In this document: piece after piece, positions 1 through 10,452 of the stretch
How the letters are laid out: every line of letters starts with the position of its first letter
Position numbering within the stretch: the stretch's first letter is position 1
DNA from: Mus musculus
Lineage: Eukaryota; Chordata; Mammalia; Rodentia; Muridae
Direction of reading: 5' to 3'
Length of the DNA stretch: 64,000 bases
Assembly (NCBI RefSeq): GCF_000001635.26
Contig: NC_000067.6
Span: 24,760,011 to 24,824,010 of the forward strand
Translations under genes and position numbers: made by a program
The notes under the pieces: model-generated
The model's input: the letters and a program-made list of their open reading frames with translations, nothing else
Told to the model about the DNA's origin: nothing
Database searches by the model: none

Positions 1-2181
1 TGAAGATATGCAATCTGGCGATGATTCTCCTGCCAGAGAAATCCTTCCTCACTATGGTGGGGCATCCACAGAGTGTTAAGAGTTGTTGTCTGCTTCATTT
101 TGCAGCTCTTGCAACTTGTCTTATCGTGAATTTCATTATACTTAGTCAAAAAATAAGGAAAAATAGTAGCTGTCACTAAGCCCAGGTTTCTTGATATTTC
201 ATTTACTCTATGTGGTGAGCCTGGGAAGAAAGGGTGAAACTGTTCTGTACAATGCACAGGCTCCATAGTTTACGTGGCAAAGGGGCTGAGTGACAGTCGC
301 TGTGTCACTCTCAGGCTGTGGTGCTGAGCCTCACTCACAGCCCCGGCTATGCTAGTTACCCTTCATTGTGAACATGCACGCAAGGCTATTGTTTTAGCAT
401 CCTTAGACTATTGACAAGTCTGAAAATTAGAGAGGGTTCTGTTCAGCAATCCAGACTCAGTCAGGCCAGCCTCGTCCTAGATTCTATTCTACTGCATCAT
501 CCTGCATGCCCTGTGGGGCCTTTAGAGTAAGTAAGGAGCAAACTGGTTCATCGTATTACTGTGCATTTCTGTGGAATAATTCTATAATTGAAGTGAGAGC
601 AAAATGTAGTAGGAGCAGAGGAAAGTAAGAAATAACTTCCAGTCCATGAGTTTCCTCTGGTGCACTTTTTCCCAGCCTAAAAAAAAAAAAATGGTCAAAG
701 GAGGGCAAAGACTTGTTTAGAGCCAGGTGTGGTGCAGGTCTGTAATCTCAGCATTCAGGAATCTGAGGTGGGAGGATGGTGAGAGCTGCCTGGACTACAT
801 GGGAAGACGCTGCCTGAAAACTAAACAAATAAACACAATTCCCATGAAAGTAGGAACGATCTGAGGGAAGCCTGGGGACGCCCTAGTAACCCTGGAGGCG
901 GAAGGGGCGGGCTGGCGCCGGAGGTGCATCTCTACTCAGCAGTTCAGAAGCACATGTTGAAGTGGAAATGGCCAGAGTAAAGGAGATTAAGGTTATTTAA
1001 ATATCCACTTAACATATCTCTAGACCGGCCTTGGGTTCTCATAAAATATTACCTAATTTCTACCTATCTATTCAGAAAACTGTGTGTCAGCCATAAAATT
1101 TAGAAAAGTATTATTTTAGGTTCTTTGTATAATAATAAACTGGACCAAAAAACCTCCCTGCTTTATTTTGTTTCACAAAAAAAATCGTGGCACTTACCAT
1201 CACTAAAGAGAAGACAGTTCATAAAATAGAATAAAAACTAAAAGTATATTTTCTTAATCAGCAGCAGGATATATCTCCTAATTGCATGTGGGATGCTTAG
1301 CCCTTGCCCATTTCAGATGTAAGAATGCAGAAGTCATACTGTCCTTCTTAATAGATGGAAAAGAAGTTGCGTTGTAAGTCAGTTTTGTTGTGGAGAATAA
1401 AGGCCCCCCGATGGGCGAGAGGGTTAGACCCCTGTGAGCAGCAGCAAGCGGCAGCCTTTCTGAATAGCCTGAAATACCTCCTCAGACCTCACTTAAGACA
1501 TCTGCGTCTGTGTCTGGTAACTTGGTGGAATAATGACTAGAATGCATTTGGATGATGTGAGTGTGAGTAAAAGCTACCGTAACTCTCAAGTAACCATCCT
1601 CTTTCTCTTTAAGTTCATTTTATTTGAAGGAGAAATATTAATAAATTGTTTTTGATTGAAGCGGCAATGCTGTTTACATTTCTAACAGGGGCCATTTCTC
1701 TCTGTAAACAATGATAATGGTATTTCTTTAGAAGTAATAACTGCTTTTCATTAGAATGCCCTGAGGTGCTGTCGAACTCATCAAATCCTTTCAAGGGTGA
1801 GCTATCCTGAGATTCAGTTTCCTTACAAAGTGCCACGTCTCCACTTAGTAGGCATGATGACTCTTTCCGTTTTTTTCTTGGCAGGAAAGCCTTGTTTTCT
1901 GTCTTGTTTATCTGTCTGGGACTCCGTATTGTACTTACTTTTCTAGTTCAAAGAAGTTGAACTGGCCAATAAATAAAACTTTTACTTTTGGTATCAAAAT
2001 TCTAATATTGACACTCATTTTATTTCATAATATGTCATAATAGTTGATAGCTTAATGCTGGCTCTGACTGAAAGCAGTCATGGGAGAAGGCGCAGAGCTG
2101 ATCGTTTGCATAACATATCAACTGAGCCATTGCTTTATGAAAGAAACAGCTTGAACATAATTGTTTATTTGCTCTCTTTAG
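1..2181 (+). other. Lmbrd1: Intron of Lmbrd1 (partial)
   Basis: This stretch ends in a polypyrimidine tract and AG at 2180-2181, directly before the first recognisable coding exon. I searched it for the preceding Lmbrd1 exon and saw no matching reading frame, so it reads as intron throughout. It holds a degenerate B1-like SINE and a small GC-rich patch at about 876-932 containing a GGGCGG box; otherwise it looks unique. Confidence 0.7.
721..837 (+). mobile_element. Degenerate B1-like SINE
   Basis: The segment begins with a B1-like head (AGCCAGGTGTGGTGCAGGTC), continues through a recognisable 'TAATCTCAGCATTCAGG' block and 'CCTGGACTACATGGGAAGAC', and ends in an A-rich tail. It is much more diverged than the B1 at 5778 and lacks some of the normal B1 middle, so it is probably an old B1/PB1-type copy. 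Confidence 0.6.
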
Positions 2182-2726
2182 ATCAGTGTACTGTTACCCG
2201 AACATACATTTTCCTCCACAAGTTCTGGTTCTTCAGTGCTGCATACTATTTTGGTAACTGGGCCTTTCTCGTGGTAAGTCTATGAAGCCAAACATGACTT
2301 GGCCTTCCTTTAACACAATTAAGTGCATGCTTGTATGTATGTCAGTTTTCTGCCTGAATCTTATTACTGTCGCTGAATGGTTTTGAGAGGTGCCCTTGAT
2401 ATGTATGTGAGTGAATGCCACATGTGTGCAGGTACCCATGGTGCCCAGAAGGGAATCAGAGTTCCGGGAGATGATGTTAGGGGAGTTCGCTAGCTGCCCC
2501 AAGTGACAAGTCTTAGCGATTGTGTCACACACACTCTTTACTCCAGCTGCTGAGTTGGCACTGTGTTGCATAATGTTTACATTTCAGTAACACTGCTTAT
2601 TTGAATTTAAAGGTGTTCTTGATCGGATTAATTGTATCCTGCTGTAAAGGGAAGAAGTCAGTCATAGAAGGAGTGGATGAAGATTCGGACTTAAGTGATG
2701 ATGAGCCGTCTGCCTACTCTGCGTGA
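2182..2726 (+). CDS. Lmbrd1: LMBRD1, last two coding exons (C-terminus)
   Basis: Two exons are joined here: 2182-2273 (acceptor AG at 2180-2181, donor GTAAGT at 2274) and 2613-2726 (acceptor AG at 2611-2612, TGA stop at 2724-2726). The intron between them falls exactly between codons. Together they encode 68 residues: a short loop containing QCTVTRTY, one long hydrophobic helix rich in Trp, Phe and Tyr that crosses the exon junction, a Cys-Cys-Lys-Gly-Lys-Lys stop-transfer segment, and an acidic cytosolic tail (DEDSDLSDDEPSAYSA). I recognise this as the C-terminus of LMBRD1 (about 540 residues), the multi-pass lysosomal protein that works with ABCD4 in exporting cobalamin from lysosomes; loss in humans causes cblF disease. 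The upstream exons lie outside the window. Function comes from family knowledge; only the splice signals, helix and tail are seen here. Confidence 0.9.
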
Positions 2727-3025
2727 ACGGCCTTCTGTCCTAAGGGCTTAATGAAGCTGGCTGAATATCTATTATGCGTTTTCAAAAGTTTAAAGTAACA
2801 TTAAAATGAACTGTCTAGCTTTCATCAAAAATGAGAGCATGGCCATTAAAAAGTACTATATTTTTTATGTTTCCTGAAGTAGCATTATTGTATCATAGAT
2901 TAACATTTAAAATTGCTATAATACTGTGTAAATACAGAGTTTCCAGGTTTGTGAGGGAATGTTTGTGGAAATTTTCTTTATTGTAAAATAGTGTTAAATT
3001 TATTAAAATCTTACACAATATACAT
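2727..3025 (+). other. Lmbrd1: Lmbrd1 3' UTR with candidate poly(A) signals
   Basis: The A/T-rich sequence after the stop contains ATTAAA hexamers at 2800-2805, 2845-2850 and 3002-3007. The last two are followed by T- or GT-rich sequence, as expected for cleavage sites. A canonical AATAAA occurs farther on at 3536-3541 and could serve a longer isoform. The end given here is a guess based on the 3002 signal. Confidence 0.55.
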
Positions 3026-4089
3026 TCCCTTTGTTGCTTTTAAGAAACATAAGAAGTCACTTTGTCTTGTGCCTTAGGGTCTCTGGAATAATGTGAAACT
3101 TTTAAGTAGCTTCCGCTGATTGGCTAAACAATGTCTCAGTATTGCTTGTGGGTAAGCATAACTCATGGGCAGCTTGCTTTCAATTCTGCCCATAACATAA
3201 TGAGTCTAACTCAAGTAGAGTTCGTGAAAAAGTGTTAAACTGCCTAAAACCACAAGACTCTAAGATGTGTTCCAGGTGGCAGTGTTCAGATCTTAATCCA
3301 TGGAGTACCTCTACAAGAATATGTAGATAAAATTTGTTTTATAGAAGGCTTTGAAACTTGGAAGGTCATAAATGGAAATGTCAAGAATGAATGCTGAAGA
3401 CTGAGCTTACTAAGCGTGGTAGGTCACGTGACAGCATACTCAGCTGCTTCTCATGTAAAGGATTTGGAAACCTGTGAAAGAAAATGAAAGTTGTGTGACT
3501 TAACAGAGTTTTCTGACTGCGTTCTGGGCAGTGAAAATAAAGGCTTAATTCGCTAATGTCAGCTAGGACTTATTCAAAAGTATTTACCGGGATGCTTGAA
3601 GTAAAAGATCTGTATGGCTCAGGAGAAGACCTAAGAGTTAACTCGTCTGCCCCTGAATCTTCGGCCCAAGTTCTGACTGTACTTGCTGCTCTGATTGATT
3701 CCCTGCCTCACCTGAGAAGCTTCTAGAACCTGCTAGGAGACTTGGCTTCTGTTCCCACTCTTATGTGATTCACCGGGATGCCGATCCCTTCTGCTCCTAG
3801 TTCACGTTTTGGGGGTGTGGGTCAGTCCCTTGGCCTCCCCCTGCATCCCGACCCTGTACTCTTGCTTGTCTGTAAGCTCCGTTACTGCTTCAGTTGCAAC
3901 ACTAAGCCTCTCTGCTGTTTGTTTATAGCAAAAGGCCTGGCCTGTCAGTATTAGGCTCCCATATTGTGCCCACCAAAAATCAAGACCGCCTTATATATGA
4001 AGCCCATCATGAAGTTGTGTTGGTTTTTTTCTGCCTATCTTTTCTTTACTCTGTCCTCTCTTCTATCTACTTGGTGCCACTTACCCTGT
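3026..4089. other. Unique intergenic DNA downstream of Lmbrd1
   Basis: I see no repeat family and no credible coding frame. The AATAAA at 3536-3541 could mark a distal end of the Lmbrd1 transcript. The rest is ordinary intergenic sequence. Confidence 0.5.
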
Positions 4090-4552
4090 TAGAATATATC
4101 CTTCCAAAGTCACATGTTGAAGTCCTCACTCTAGCTGGAGAAATGGCTCAGCAGTTAAGAGCACTGGCTGCTCTTCAGAGGTCCTGAATTCAAATGCCAG
4201 CAACCACTTGTGATGGGATATGATGCCATTTTATGGTGTTTCTAAAGTCAGGGCACTCATATATATAAAATAAATAAATTTAAACAAAGAAAGGTAATCT
4301 AGGTAAGATTAGGCCGTTGAGTGGATCCCTCCTAGAGATGTCTGGGCTCTGCAGGCAGCTTGGGGACGAAGTCATGGAAGGACACAGAAAAAGGCAATCT
4401 ATAAGCCAAAGAAAGAGACCTCTAGAAGCCAGCTCTGCCAGCACTTTGCCTGTCAACATCTGGCTTCCATAGCTGTTGGATAATACATTTTCACTTGACA
4501 ACCCATTGAGTCCATGGTGTTTGCCATTGAGCCAAGGCAACTAACTAACACA
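4090..4552 (+). mobile_element. MST/MLT1-like MaLR LTR, split by a B2
   Basis: The left part (CACATGTTGAAGTCCTCACT) and the right part from about 4291 ('GGTAATCTAGGTAAGATTAGG', 'ATCTATAAGCCAAAGAAAGAG', 'TAACTAACACA') are successive blocks of an old MaLR LTR in + orientation. They are separated by the B2 at 4133-4285. Subfamily is uncertain because the copy is strongly diverged. Confidence 0.6.
4133..4285 (+). mobile_element. B2 SINE
   Basis: The B2 head (AGCTGGAGAAATGGCTCAGC), the 'GCTGCTCTTCAGAGGTCCTG' block and the AATAAATAAA tail are all present. The tail region is diverged and shortened. It interrupts an older MaLR LTR. Confidence 0.85.
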
Positions 4553-5777
4553 CGCTGCCTCCTAAACTTCCTCACTACCTGTGCTTCCAAGTCCTGACTC
4601 CTCTCAGCTTTTTCTTGACATTTAAAACAGAAATGGAATTAGTTCATTGCTTCGCTGTGAAAGGCTTTCACTTATTTTAAAATGAAACCCGTAAGCCCCT
4701 GCATGGTATTTAAGGCCGTTCTGATGTTTTATTTGCTTGCAGGGCTCTTGGCCATTTCCTCTGTATTTACATGAGTGATTCCTCATAGCCGTACTTGAAT
4801 GGTTCCTTCTGCATACTTGAATGCCCAGGCAGCCTTTCCCCTAAGGAAATTCTTTATCAACCCTTGGGCTTGGGGTTATGTTGCTCCTCTAAGGGCTGGA
4901 GGAGAGAAGATGCTGGCTCTTGGCTGTTTGTGTGGACCATGACAGGACAGCGGATGGTGACTGACTGCTTCCATGTGCACCTGCACATTGCAAAGGTTTT
5001 CTGACTTTGTTCTTGGGAACCAGAATAACTCGTAGAGAATACTCGTAGAATAACATGTAGAGAGTACTAATAGGTGAATTTGCTAATTTGAAGCTATAAA
5101 CATGTCTACATTGGTTAAGCCTACATAAACTATACTTTTATCAAAGTATCAGGAGGCATATATATCTTTTGAGACTTTTTTTGCTATCTAATAAGTTTAG
5201 AAATATCCTAATTATTCTATATACTTACGATAGGATTTTTTTTTGTTAGACCAACTTCTTAGCTTACCATGGTACTCTTTATTGTTTAAACAAGAAAATT
5301 TTAAATATATATTTTGCTCCTTTCATTTCCTGAGTGTTAAGAAGCCTACTTTATTCAAATGCTACTTTGTCCCCCTTTTGGTGTAATGAAATGTGTTGGA
5401 CTTTATATTTCCATAAAGCTGACTTCTAAGTGTCACGACTTCGACTAATGAACAGCTTCTCTCCTTTGAAGTCTTCACAGAAATGCCTAAATTAGAGATC
5501 ATTCAGAGCATTGGCTTTCCAAAGACTGAGGGCCCTCATGTCCCATGTCGACTTCAAAGTGATCAATTTATGTAGCCATGAATCGGAAATGAGAAGCCTG
5601 GAACCAGCTTCTAGCCAGCTCAGGGCTGCTGCAGCAAAGGAAGTTTAAAAAGGAAACAAAACAACAACAACAACAACAAAACCCTTACTGTGCAGGTAAA
5701 AAACTGGTTAGGAGCTCCAAGGAGAAAAAAAAAATAAAGTAGCAATGTTTTCATGAACCTACAAGATAGATCAGCAG
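4553..5777. other. Mostly unique intergenic DNA with (ACA)n
   Basis: There is a short (ACA)n tract at 5655-5679 and an A-run near 5727. I recognise no gene or interspersed repeat in the rest. Confidence 0.5.
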
Positions 5778-5948
5778 TGGCTCGGGGCGTGGTGGCACGC
5801 CTTTAATCCCAGCACTTGGGAGGCAGAGGCAGGTGAATTTCTGAGTTCAAGGCCAGCCTGGTCTACAGAGTGAGTTCCAGGACAGCCAGGGCTACACAGA
5901 GAAACCCTGTCCCGAAAAAACTAAAAAAAAAAAAAAAAAAAAAAAAAA
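5778..5948 (+). mobile_element. B1 SINE with target duplication
   Basis: A nearly intact B1 runs from 'CTCGGGGCGTGGTGGCACGC' to 'AGAAACCCTGTCCCG', followed by a ~28-base A tail. Ten-base direct repeats flank it: AGATCAGCAG at 5768-5777 and AGATCAGTAG at 5949-5958, one mismatch apart. It is a relatively young insertion. Confidence 0.93.
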
Positions 5949-5958
5949 AGATCAGTAG

Positions 5959-6549
5959 GTAGTTTGCACACAGGCCTTCCCATCTGAGTCCCATCTCAGT
6001 CTCCCAAGGAGAACAGGCCAGAGAGACCTGGATCTCAGAGGACCCAGAGAGAACAAGCTCCTGAGACTGGTCCCTGACCTGCCTATGCCTGCACTCCCAC
6101 ATATGCAGCATAAACTAATAGTGTTTTCTGGTGTACTACTAAGGTCTTATGAATGTTACATATTTAAAGTAATGTACTGATTTAGAAACAATCTACAGAC
6201 ACAGCACACTTGATGTTGGCCACTTTGTCATCTTTCTGTCACTATGACAAAACAAAATCATATTAAAAGGAACTTTGGTTCCCAAATGCAAGTGTTTGAG
6301 TTGATGTTTTCCTTGCCCCCAACCTTTTTGTGAGGCCAAATGACATGGTAGGGATCAGACAGTGGGTAAAATACCTTGTGTTCCAGTAGCAGTGAGAGTG
6401 TGGGGTTCCAGTGTCCCATTCCAGAGCACACACCACATGAAATGAACTCCTTCCACTAGGTCTCAGCTCCTAAAGGTTTCACCATCGCTTAACAGTGCCA
6501 CAGGCTAGCAACCGAAACTGATACTTAAGATAATAAGCAGGTAAAATGA
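5959..6549. other. Unique intergenic DNA
   Basis: I see no coding frame, recognisable repeat or structured element here. Confidence 0.45.
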
Positions 6550-6995
6550 TGGTTGGTTTAAAAAGCAGGGGGCGGGGGAGAGAAGACCTTAGCTGCGGGA
6601 CCATGGGTGTAGGGAGGGAAGGGGGAGGAAGAGAGCCCGCATCCGGACAGAGTTCCAGTGCTCTGGGCAAGGGGATGCAGGAGGACTGCTGGACACTTTG
6701 CATGCAGCCCCGGGAGGGCATCTGGCTGTGTAAAGCCACTGACCCCACATGGTGGGGGGTGGACAAAGGGCAGCCCCTGGTACCAGGTTTTCAGTCTCTG
6801 GTATCCCACACTGGATAGGAGCTGAGAACAGAATAGGGGTCCCAGGGCGACACTAGGCCCTGGAGATAAGGGAAGCGGGCAGAGGGAGAAGGGGACGCTG
6901 GGTGGTTCCCATGCAGGCAAGTGTCCTTAGACCGGGTCTTGATGAACAGACAGTCTATGGCTTTAGAGCTTTATTGTAGAAAGGCAGGGGGAAAG

Positions 6996-7049
<54 letters not shown>

Positions 7050-7280
7050 ACCCAATGCCAAGAGGAGAGAAGGAGGAAGGGAAAGAGAGAGTAAGAAAGA
7101 TGAATGAAGGCTTAAAGAGAGAGAGAGAGAGATAAAAACTTAGAGAGTAAGAGAGCAAGGAAAGGAAAAGCTTAAGAAAGTGAGGAGGGGCCAAGCAGCC
7201 CCTCTTATAGTGGGCTTGTTATCTTGCTGTTGCTAGGTAACTGTGGGGAGGAGTCTAGCCAGAAGGCTAGAAGCTTGGCA
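6550..7280 (-). mobile_element. GC-rich LTR-like block with GA tract
   Basis: The block is much richer in G+C than its surroundings. Read on the minus strand it has a TATAAGAGGGGC motif (complement of about 7198-7209), a long CT run, and an AATAAAGCTCTAAAG poly(A)-like motif (complement of 6961-6976). That order (TATA, pyrimidine run, AATAAA) suits an endogenous-retrovirus LTR. I could not fix its ends or name the family, so the call is tentative. Confidence 0.4.
6994..7047. repeat. (GA)n microsatellite
   Basis: About 26 GA dinucleotides in a row, with more interrupted GA sequence to about 7150. Confidence 0.95.
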
Positions 7281-7283
7281 CAT

Positions 7284-7840
7284 TGTTTTCTCAATTGAGA
7301 AAACTGCCTCCATCAGATTGGCCAGTAAGTAAGTCTGTAGGACATTTTCTTGATGAGTGATGAATGTGGAAGAGCCTGGCCCCACACTATGGGTGATGCC
7401 ACCCCTGGGCACATGGTCCTGGGTTGTATTAAGAAAGTAAGCAGAGGACTGGTGAGATGGCTCAGTGGGTAAGAGCACCCGACTGCTCTTCCGAAGGTCC
7501 AGAGTTCAAATCCCAGCAACCACATGGTGGTTCACAATCATCTGTAACAAGATCTGACGCCCTCTTCTGGTGTGTCTGAAGACAGCTACAGTGTACTTAC
7601 ATGTAATAAATAAATCTTAAAAAAAAAAAAAAAAAAAAAAAGCAAGCAGAGTCCATGAACGCCAGTAAACAGCATTCCTTCATGGCTCTGCTTCAGTTCC
7701 TGCCTCCAGGTCCCTGCTTCAGTGCTTGCCCTGACATCCTTCAGTGATGGACTGTTACAAAGAAATGTAAGTAAAATAAATTTTCCCAAGCTGCTTTTGG
7801 TCATTGTGTTTATCTCAATTGTGGAAACCAGACTAGAAGA
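7284..7840 (+). mobile_element. ORR1-type MaLR LTR, split by a B2
   Basis: The blocks match ORR1 order: a TCAATTGAGAAAACTGCCTC head, 'GGTGATGCCACCCCTGGGC', 'GGTCCTGGGTTGTATTAAGA', then after the B2 'GCCAGTAAACAGCATTCCTT', 'TTCAGTGATGGACTG', an AATAAA-like signal and 'CTGCTTTTGGTCATTGTG' at the 3' end. The first ~80 bases of a full ORR1 LTR are missing, so the copy is truncated at its 5' end where it meets the GC-rich LTR-like block. Confidence 0.8.
7447..7640 (+). mobile_element. B2 SINE nested in ORR1 LTR
   Basis: A full-length B2 with good A-box and B-box-like regions and a 25-base A-rich tail. Near-identical direct repeats flank it: AGTAAGCAGAG ending at 7446 and AGCAAGCAGAG at 7641-7651. 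They show that it landed inside the older ORR1 LTR. Confidence 0.92.
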
Positions 7841-7980
7841 GAGAATGGACCCGGGAAGGACAATATTGCTGTGACAGATCTGACCTACCATGTTGTTGTT
7901 CTGAAAATTGGAGAAGTGTTTAGAATGTTAGGCTGGAAGAGCCATTGAGTGCTCATGTAGAACTGTCAGCAAATGGAAAA
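7841..7980 (+). mobile_element. ORR1 internal-region fragment
   Basis: Sequence immediately after the LTR ('AGGCTGGAAGAGCCATTGAG' and neighbours) resembles the MaLR/ORR1 internal region. The 7284 LTR would then be the 5' LTR of a mostly deleted element. Confidence 0.5.
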
Positions 7981-8814
7981 AAAACATCAAATAATCTATC
8001 TCTAGTCAAGGGTCATACTAATACTAGTCATACAATTATATGACTAGTCATACTGATGTATGACAAATTATATCATTTAAAATATATTGTTATAAGGATC
8101 GTTTTGAGCTAAAGGTATTTCAAAAACAGCAAATGCAAGGGAACTAGGAACTCCTACCCCTCCTCCTCCTTCCCCTCCTCTTCTTCCTCCTCTTCCTCTT
8201 TCCTCCTTCTCCTCCTCTTCATGCTACAAGTCCTTGGGCCTTATTGATTATTACCTGTGTTGATATAAGCTCATTTGCCTGATTTTTCAAGTATTTCCTC
8301 ATTAATTAAATACTGACATATTTGCCAGAGGTATTTAAATACTCAGGACAGTATCATTTGATAAACAACTTGAATATTGTATGTGTGAGTATGCAATAGG
8401 GATACAGGAAGACATAAATCTATTAATTAGACCTCATTGACATTTACCTTCACATTAGAAAAAAGGGACAATCAAACTGAGAAGAAAGACAGTACAAAGG
8501 GCAGAAAGATGGAACTCAACCCCGATCATTCAGAGAGGGTAAGCCATTGTGACTGATAAATTTTGTATTCTGTCTTTCACTGCTTCACAAAATCCACCTC
8601 CATTAGGTTGGTTTCATTCATTATTATACATGGTGTAGGTAAATTATTCATTTATAATTATTGTTTTGTACACCAAACATTTTAAAACAAGAGAGGATTT
8701 AGCATCAGGCAAATATTAATTTTATATTTAATCTATAAGGTTATGCTTAATAGGGATTTTAACTTTTTCAATGTGGCATTAATTTACCATTGAGTTTCCT
8801 TAATCATTGCATGT
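7981..8814. other. Unique A/T-rich DNA with pyrimidine tract
   Basis: Contains an imperfect (TCC/CTT)n tract at 8152-8220. The rest is A/T-rich and I recognise nothing else in it. Confidence 0.5.
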
Positions 8815-9508
8815 CATTAGCATTTCTTTTTATTATTCTCTCATACATACATCCCTACCAGTTTCCACTCCCTCTGTCCCCCACCCCCCCCAGATTCACT
8901 GCTCCTCCATTTCCTTTCAAAATAGAGCCCTTCCAAGAATATCCACCAGCCAAGGCATAACAATATACAGTAAGACTAAGCACAAACCTTCATATCAAGG
9001 CTGGGCAAGGCAACCTAGTGGGAGAAAAGGACTCCCAAGAACAAGTGAAAGAGTTAGAGTCCCAGAAAAACACCAAGCTAAACACAATGTATTTGCAGAA
9101 GATCTAGGGCAGACCCATGCAGGCTTGTGCTTGCTGCTTCAGTCTCTGTGAGCCCCTATGATACCTGCTTAGTTGATTCTGCAGGCCTGTTTATCTTAGT
9201 GTCTTTAACCCTTCTGGTTCCTCCTCCTCTTCATTGGGGTCCCCAAGCTTCAAAGGGAGAGTCCTCATGGGGATCTCCAATTTGGGCTCTCTTTCCACCT
9301 AATGTTTGCCTGTCAGTCTCTATCTGCCTCTCTGATGGTTGGGCTAGACACTGAATATAAGTATAGCAGAATATCATTAGGAACCATTTTACTTATTTTT
9401 CTCCCTATTCTAGGTCTCTGAGCTATCCACTCTCTGTTTCCTGGTCATCAAGGTAATTAGTGTTGGGCATGGACTCCCTCACATGACACGGGCCTCAAAT
9501 TAGACCAT

Positions 9509-9834
9509 TGTGGTGGTTTGAATATGCTTGGCCCAGGAATTTGCACTATTTGGAGGTGTGGCCTTGTTGGAGTGGATATGGCCTTATTAAAGGAACTGTG
9601 TCACTATGGGAGTAGGCTTTGAAGCTCTGCCCAATGCAGAATTAGTCTTCTAGCAGGCTTCAGATGAAGATATAGAACTCTCTGAGGCCATTCCTGCCTG
9701 AACACTGCCATGCCACACTATTAATAATGGGCTGAACCTCTGAAGCTGTAAGTCAGCCTTAATTATATATTGTCCTTATGAAAGTTGCCTTGGTTATGAT
9801 GTCTTTTCATAGCAGTAAAACCCTAATTAAGACA
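9509..9834 (+). mobile_element. MT-type MaLR solo LTR
   Basis: The LTR starts TGTGGTGGTTTGAATATGC and ends CTAATTAAGACA, the characteristic ends of mouse MT LTRs in + orientation. Flanking 5-bp duplications are ACCAT (9504-9508) and ACCAG (9835-9839), one mismatch apart. It sits inside the minus-strand L1. Confidence 0.9.
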
Positions 9835-9926
9835 ACCAGTCATTGGTTAGCCATTCCCACAAGTTCCATGCCTGCACTACCCCAGCACATCTTGCTGTCA
9901 GGATAGATTGTAGGTTGAAGTTTGGT

Positions 9927-10452
9927 TTTTTTTTGTTTGTTTGTTTGTTTGTTTTGTTGTTATTGTTGTTTGTTTGTTTGTTTGTTTGTTTTCTGTAGCA
10001 TGACCCCAGTCAATTCTGAGACTGAAGGCAGGTTTAATTTTTCCCAATCTGCTTTTATACCATTTAATTACATGAAAGTATTAAAAGCAAGCAGTACTGT
10101 AAGGAATTTGCAAGGCAACAAGCAAAGAGTCAAGTTTACTCCTGTGACAGTTGCTTCCAAGGGCTTGTCACAATGACAAAAATACCTGAGTCAACTTCCC
10201 TGTCCAAGCCCCAAATCTTGCCTGAAGCCTACTTCTTTTGTTCCACCCTAAAATCAGATTCTTACTTTCTTGTCCTTGGCCTGTGTCCCAGTCTGAACTT
10301 ACTTCTTTGTTATGTTTTAATGACAGATTCCTGCCTGAAGCCTATTTTCTTGTCCTTGGCCAATGTCAGATTCCTGCCAACTTGACCCCAAAGGGCTCTC
10401 CACATCTCTCCCTTTTTTATTTCATAAACAAGACTGTGCCTGTCTTAGGGGA
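9927..10452 (-). mobile_element. ERV LTR with polypurine tract and A-rich tail
   Basis: Read on the minus strand: a short internal stub (10452-10419), a polypurine tract, an LTR from TGTGGAGAGCCC (ends at 10404) to GCTACA (9994), then a tail made of AAAC repeats and A8 (9993-9927). Inside the LTR there is TATAAAAGC (complement of 10051-10059) and an ATTAAA-type poly(A) signal. The LTR end and polypurine tract resemble those of the IAP-related provirus at 44 kb, so a class II origin is likely. There is no second LTR. Confidence 0.6.
10405..10418 (-). promoter_or_regulatory. Retroviral polypurine tract
   Basis: On the minus strand this reads AAAAAAGGGAGAGA and abuts the TGTGG start of the LTR, the position and composition expected for the plus-strand primer site of a retrovirus. 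Confidence 0.7.

Noticed and set aside
2055..2285. 76-codon open frame starting at the Met at 2055
   Set aside because: Its first 42 codons are intron and its last codons read past a splice donor. Only 2182-2273 is exon.
7447..7520. tRNA-like A and B boxes (also in the other B2 elements)
   Set aside because: B2 SINEs derive from a tRNA gene, and these are SINE heads. No tRNA cloverleaf can be folded.
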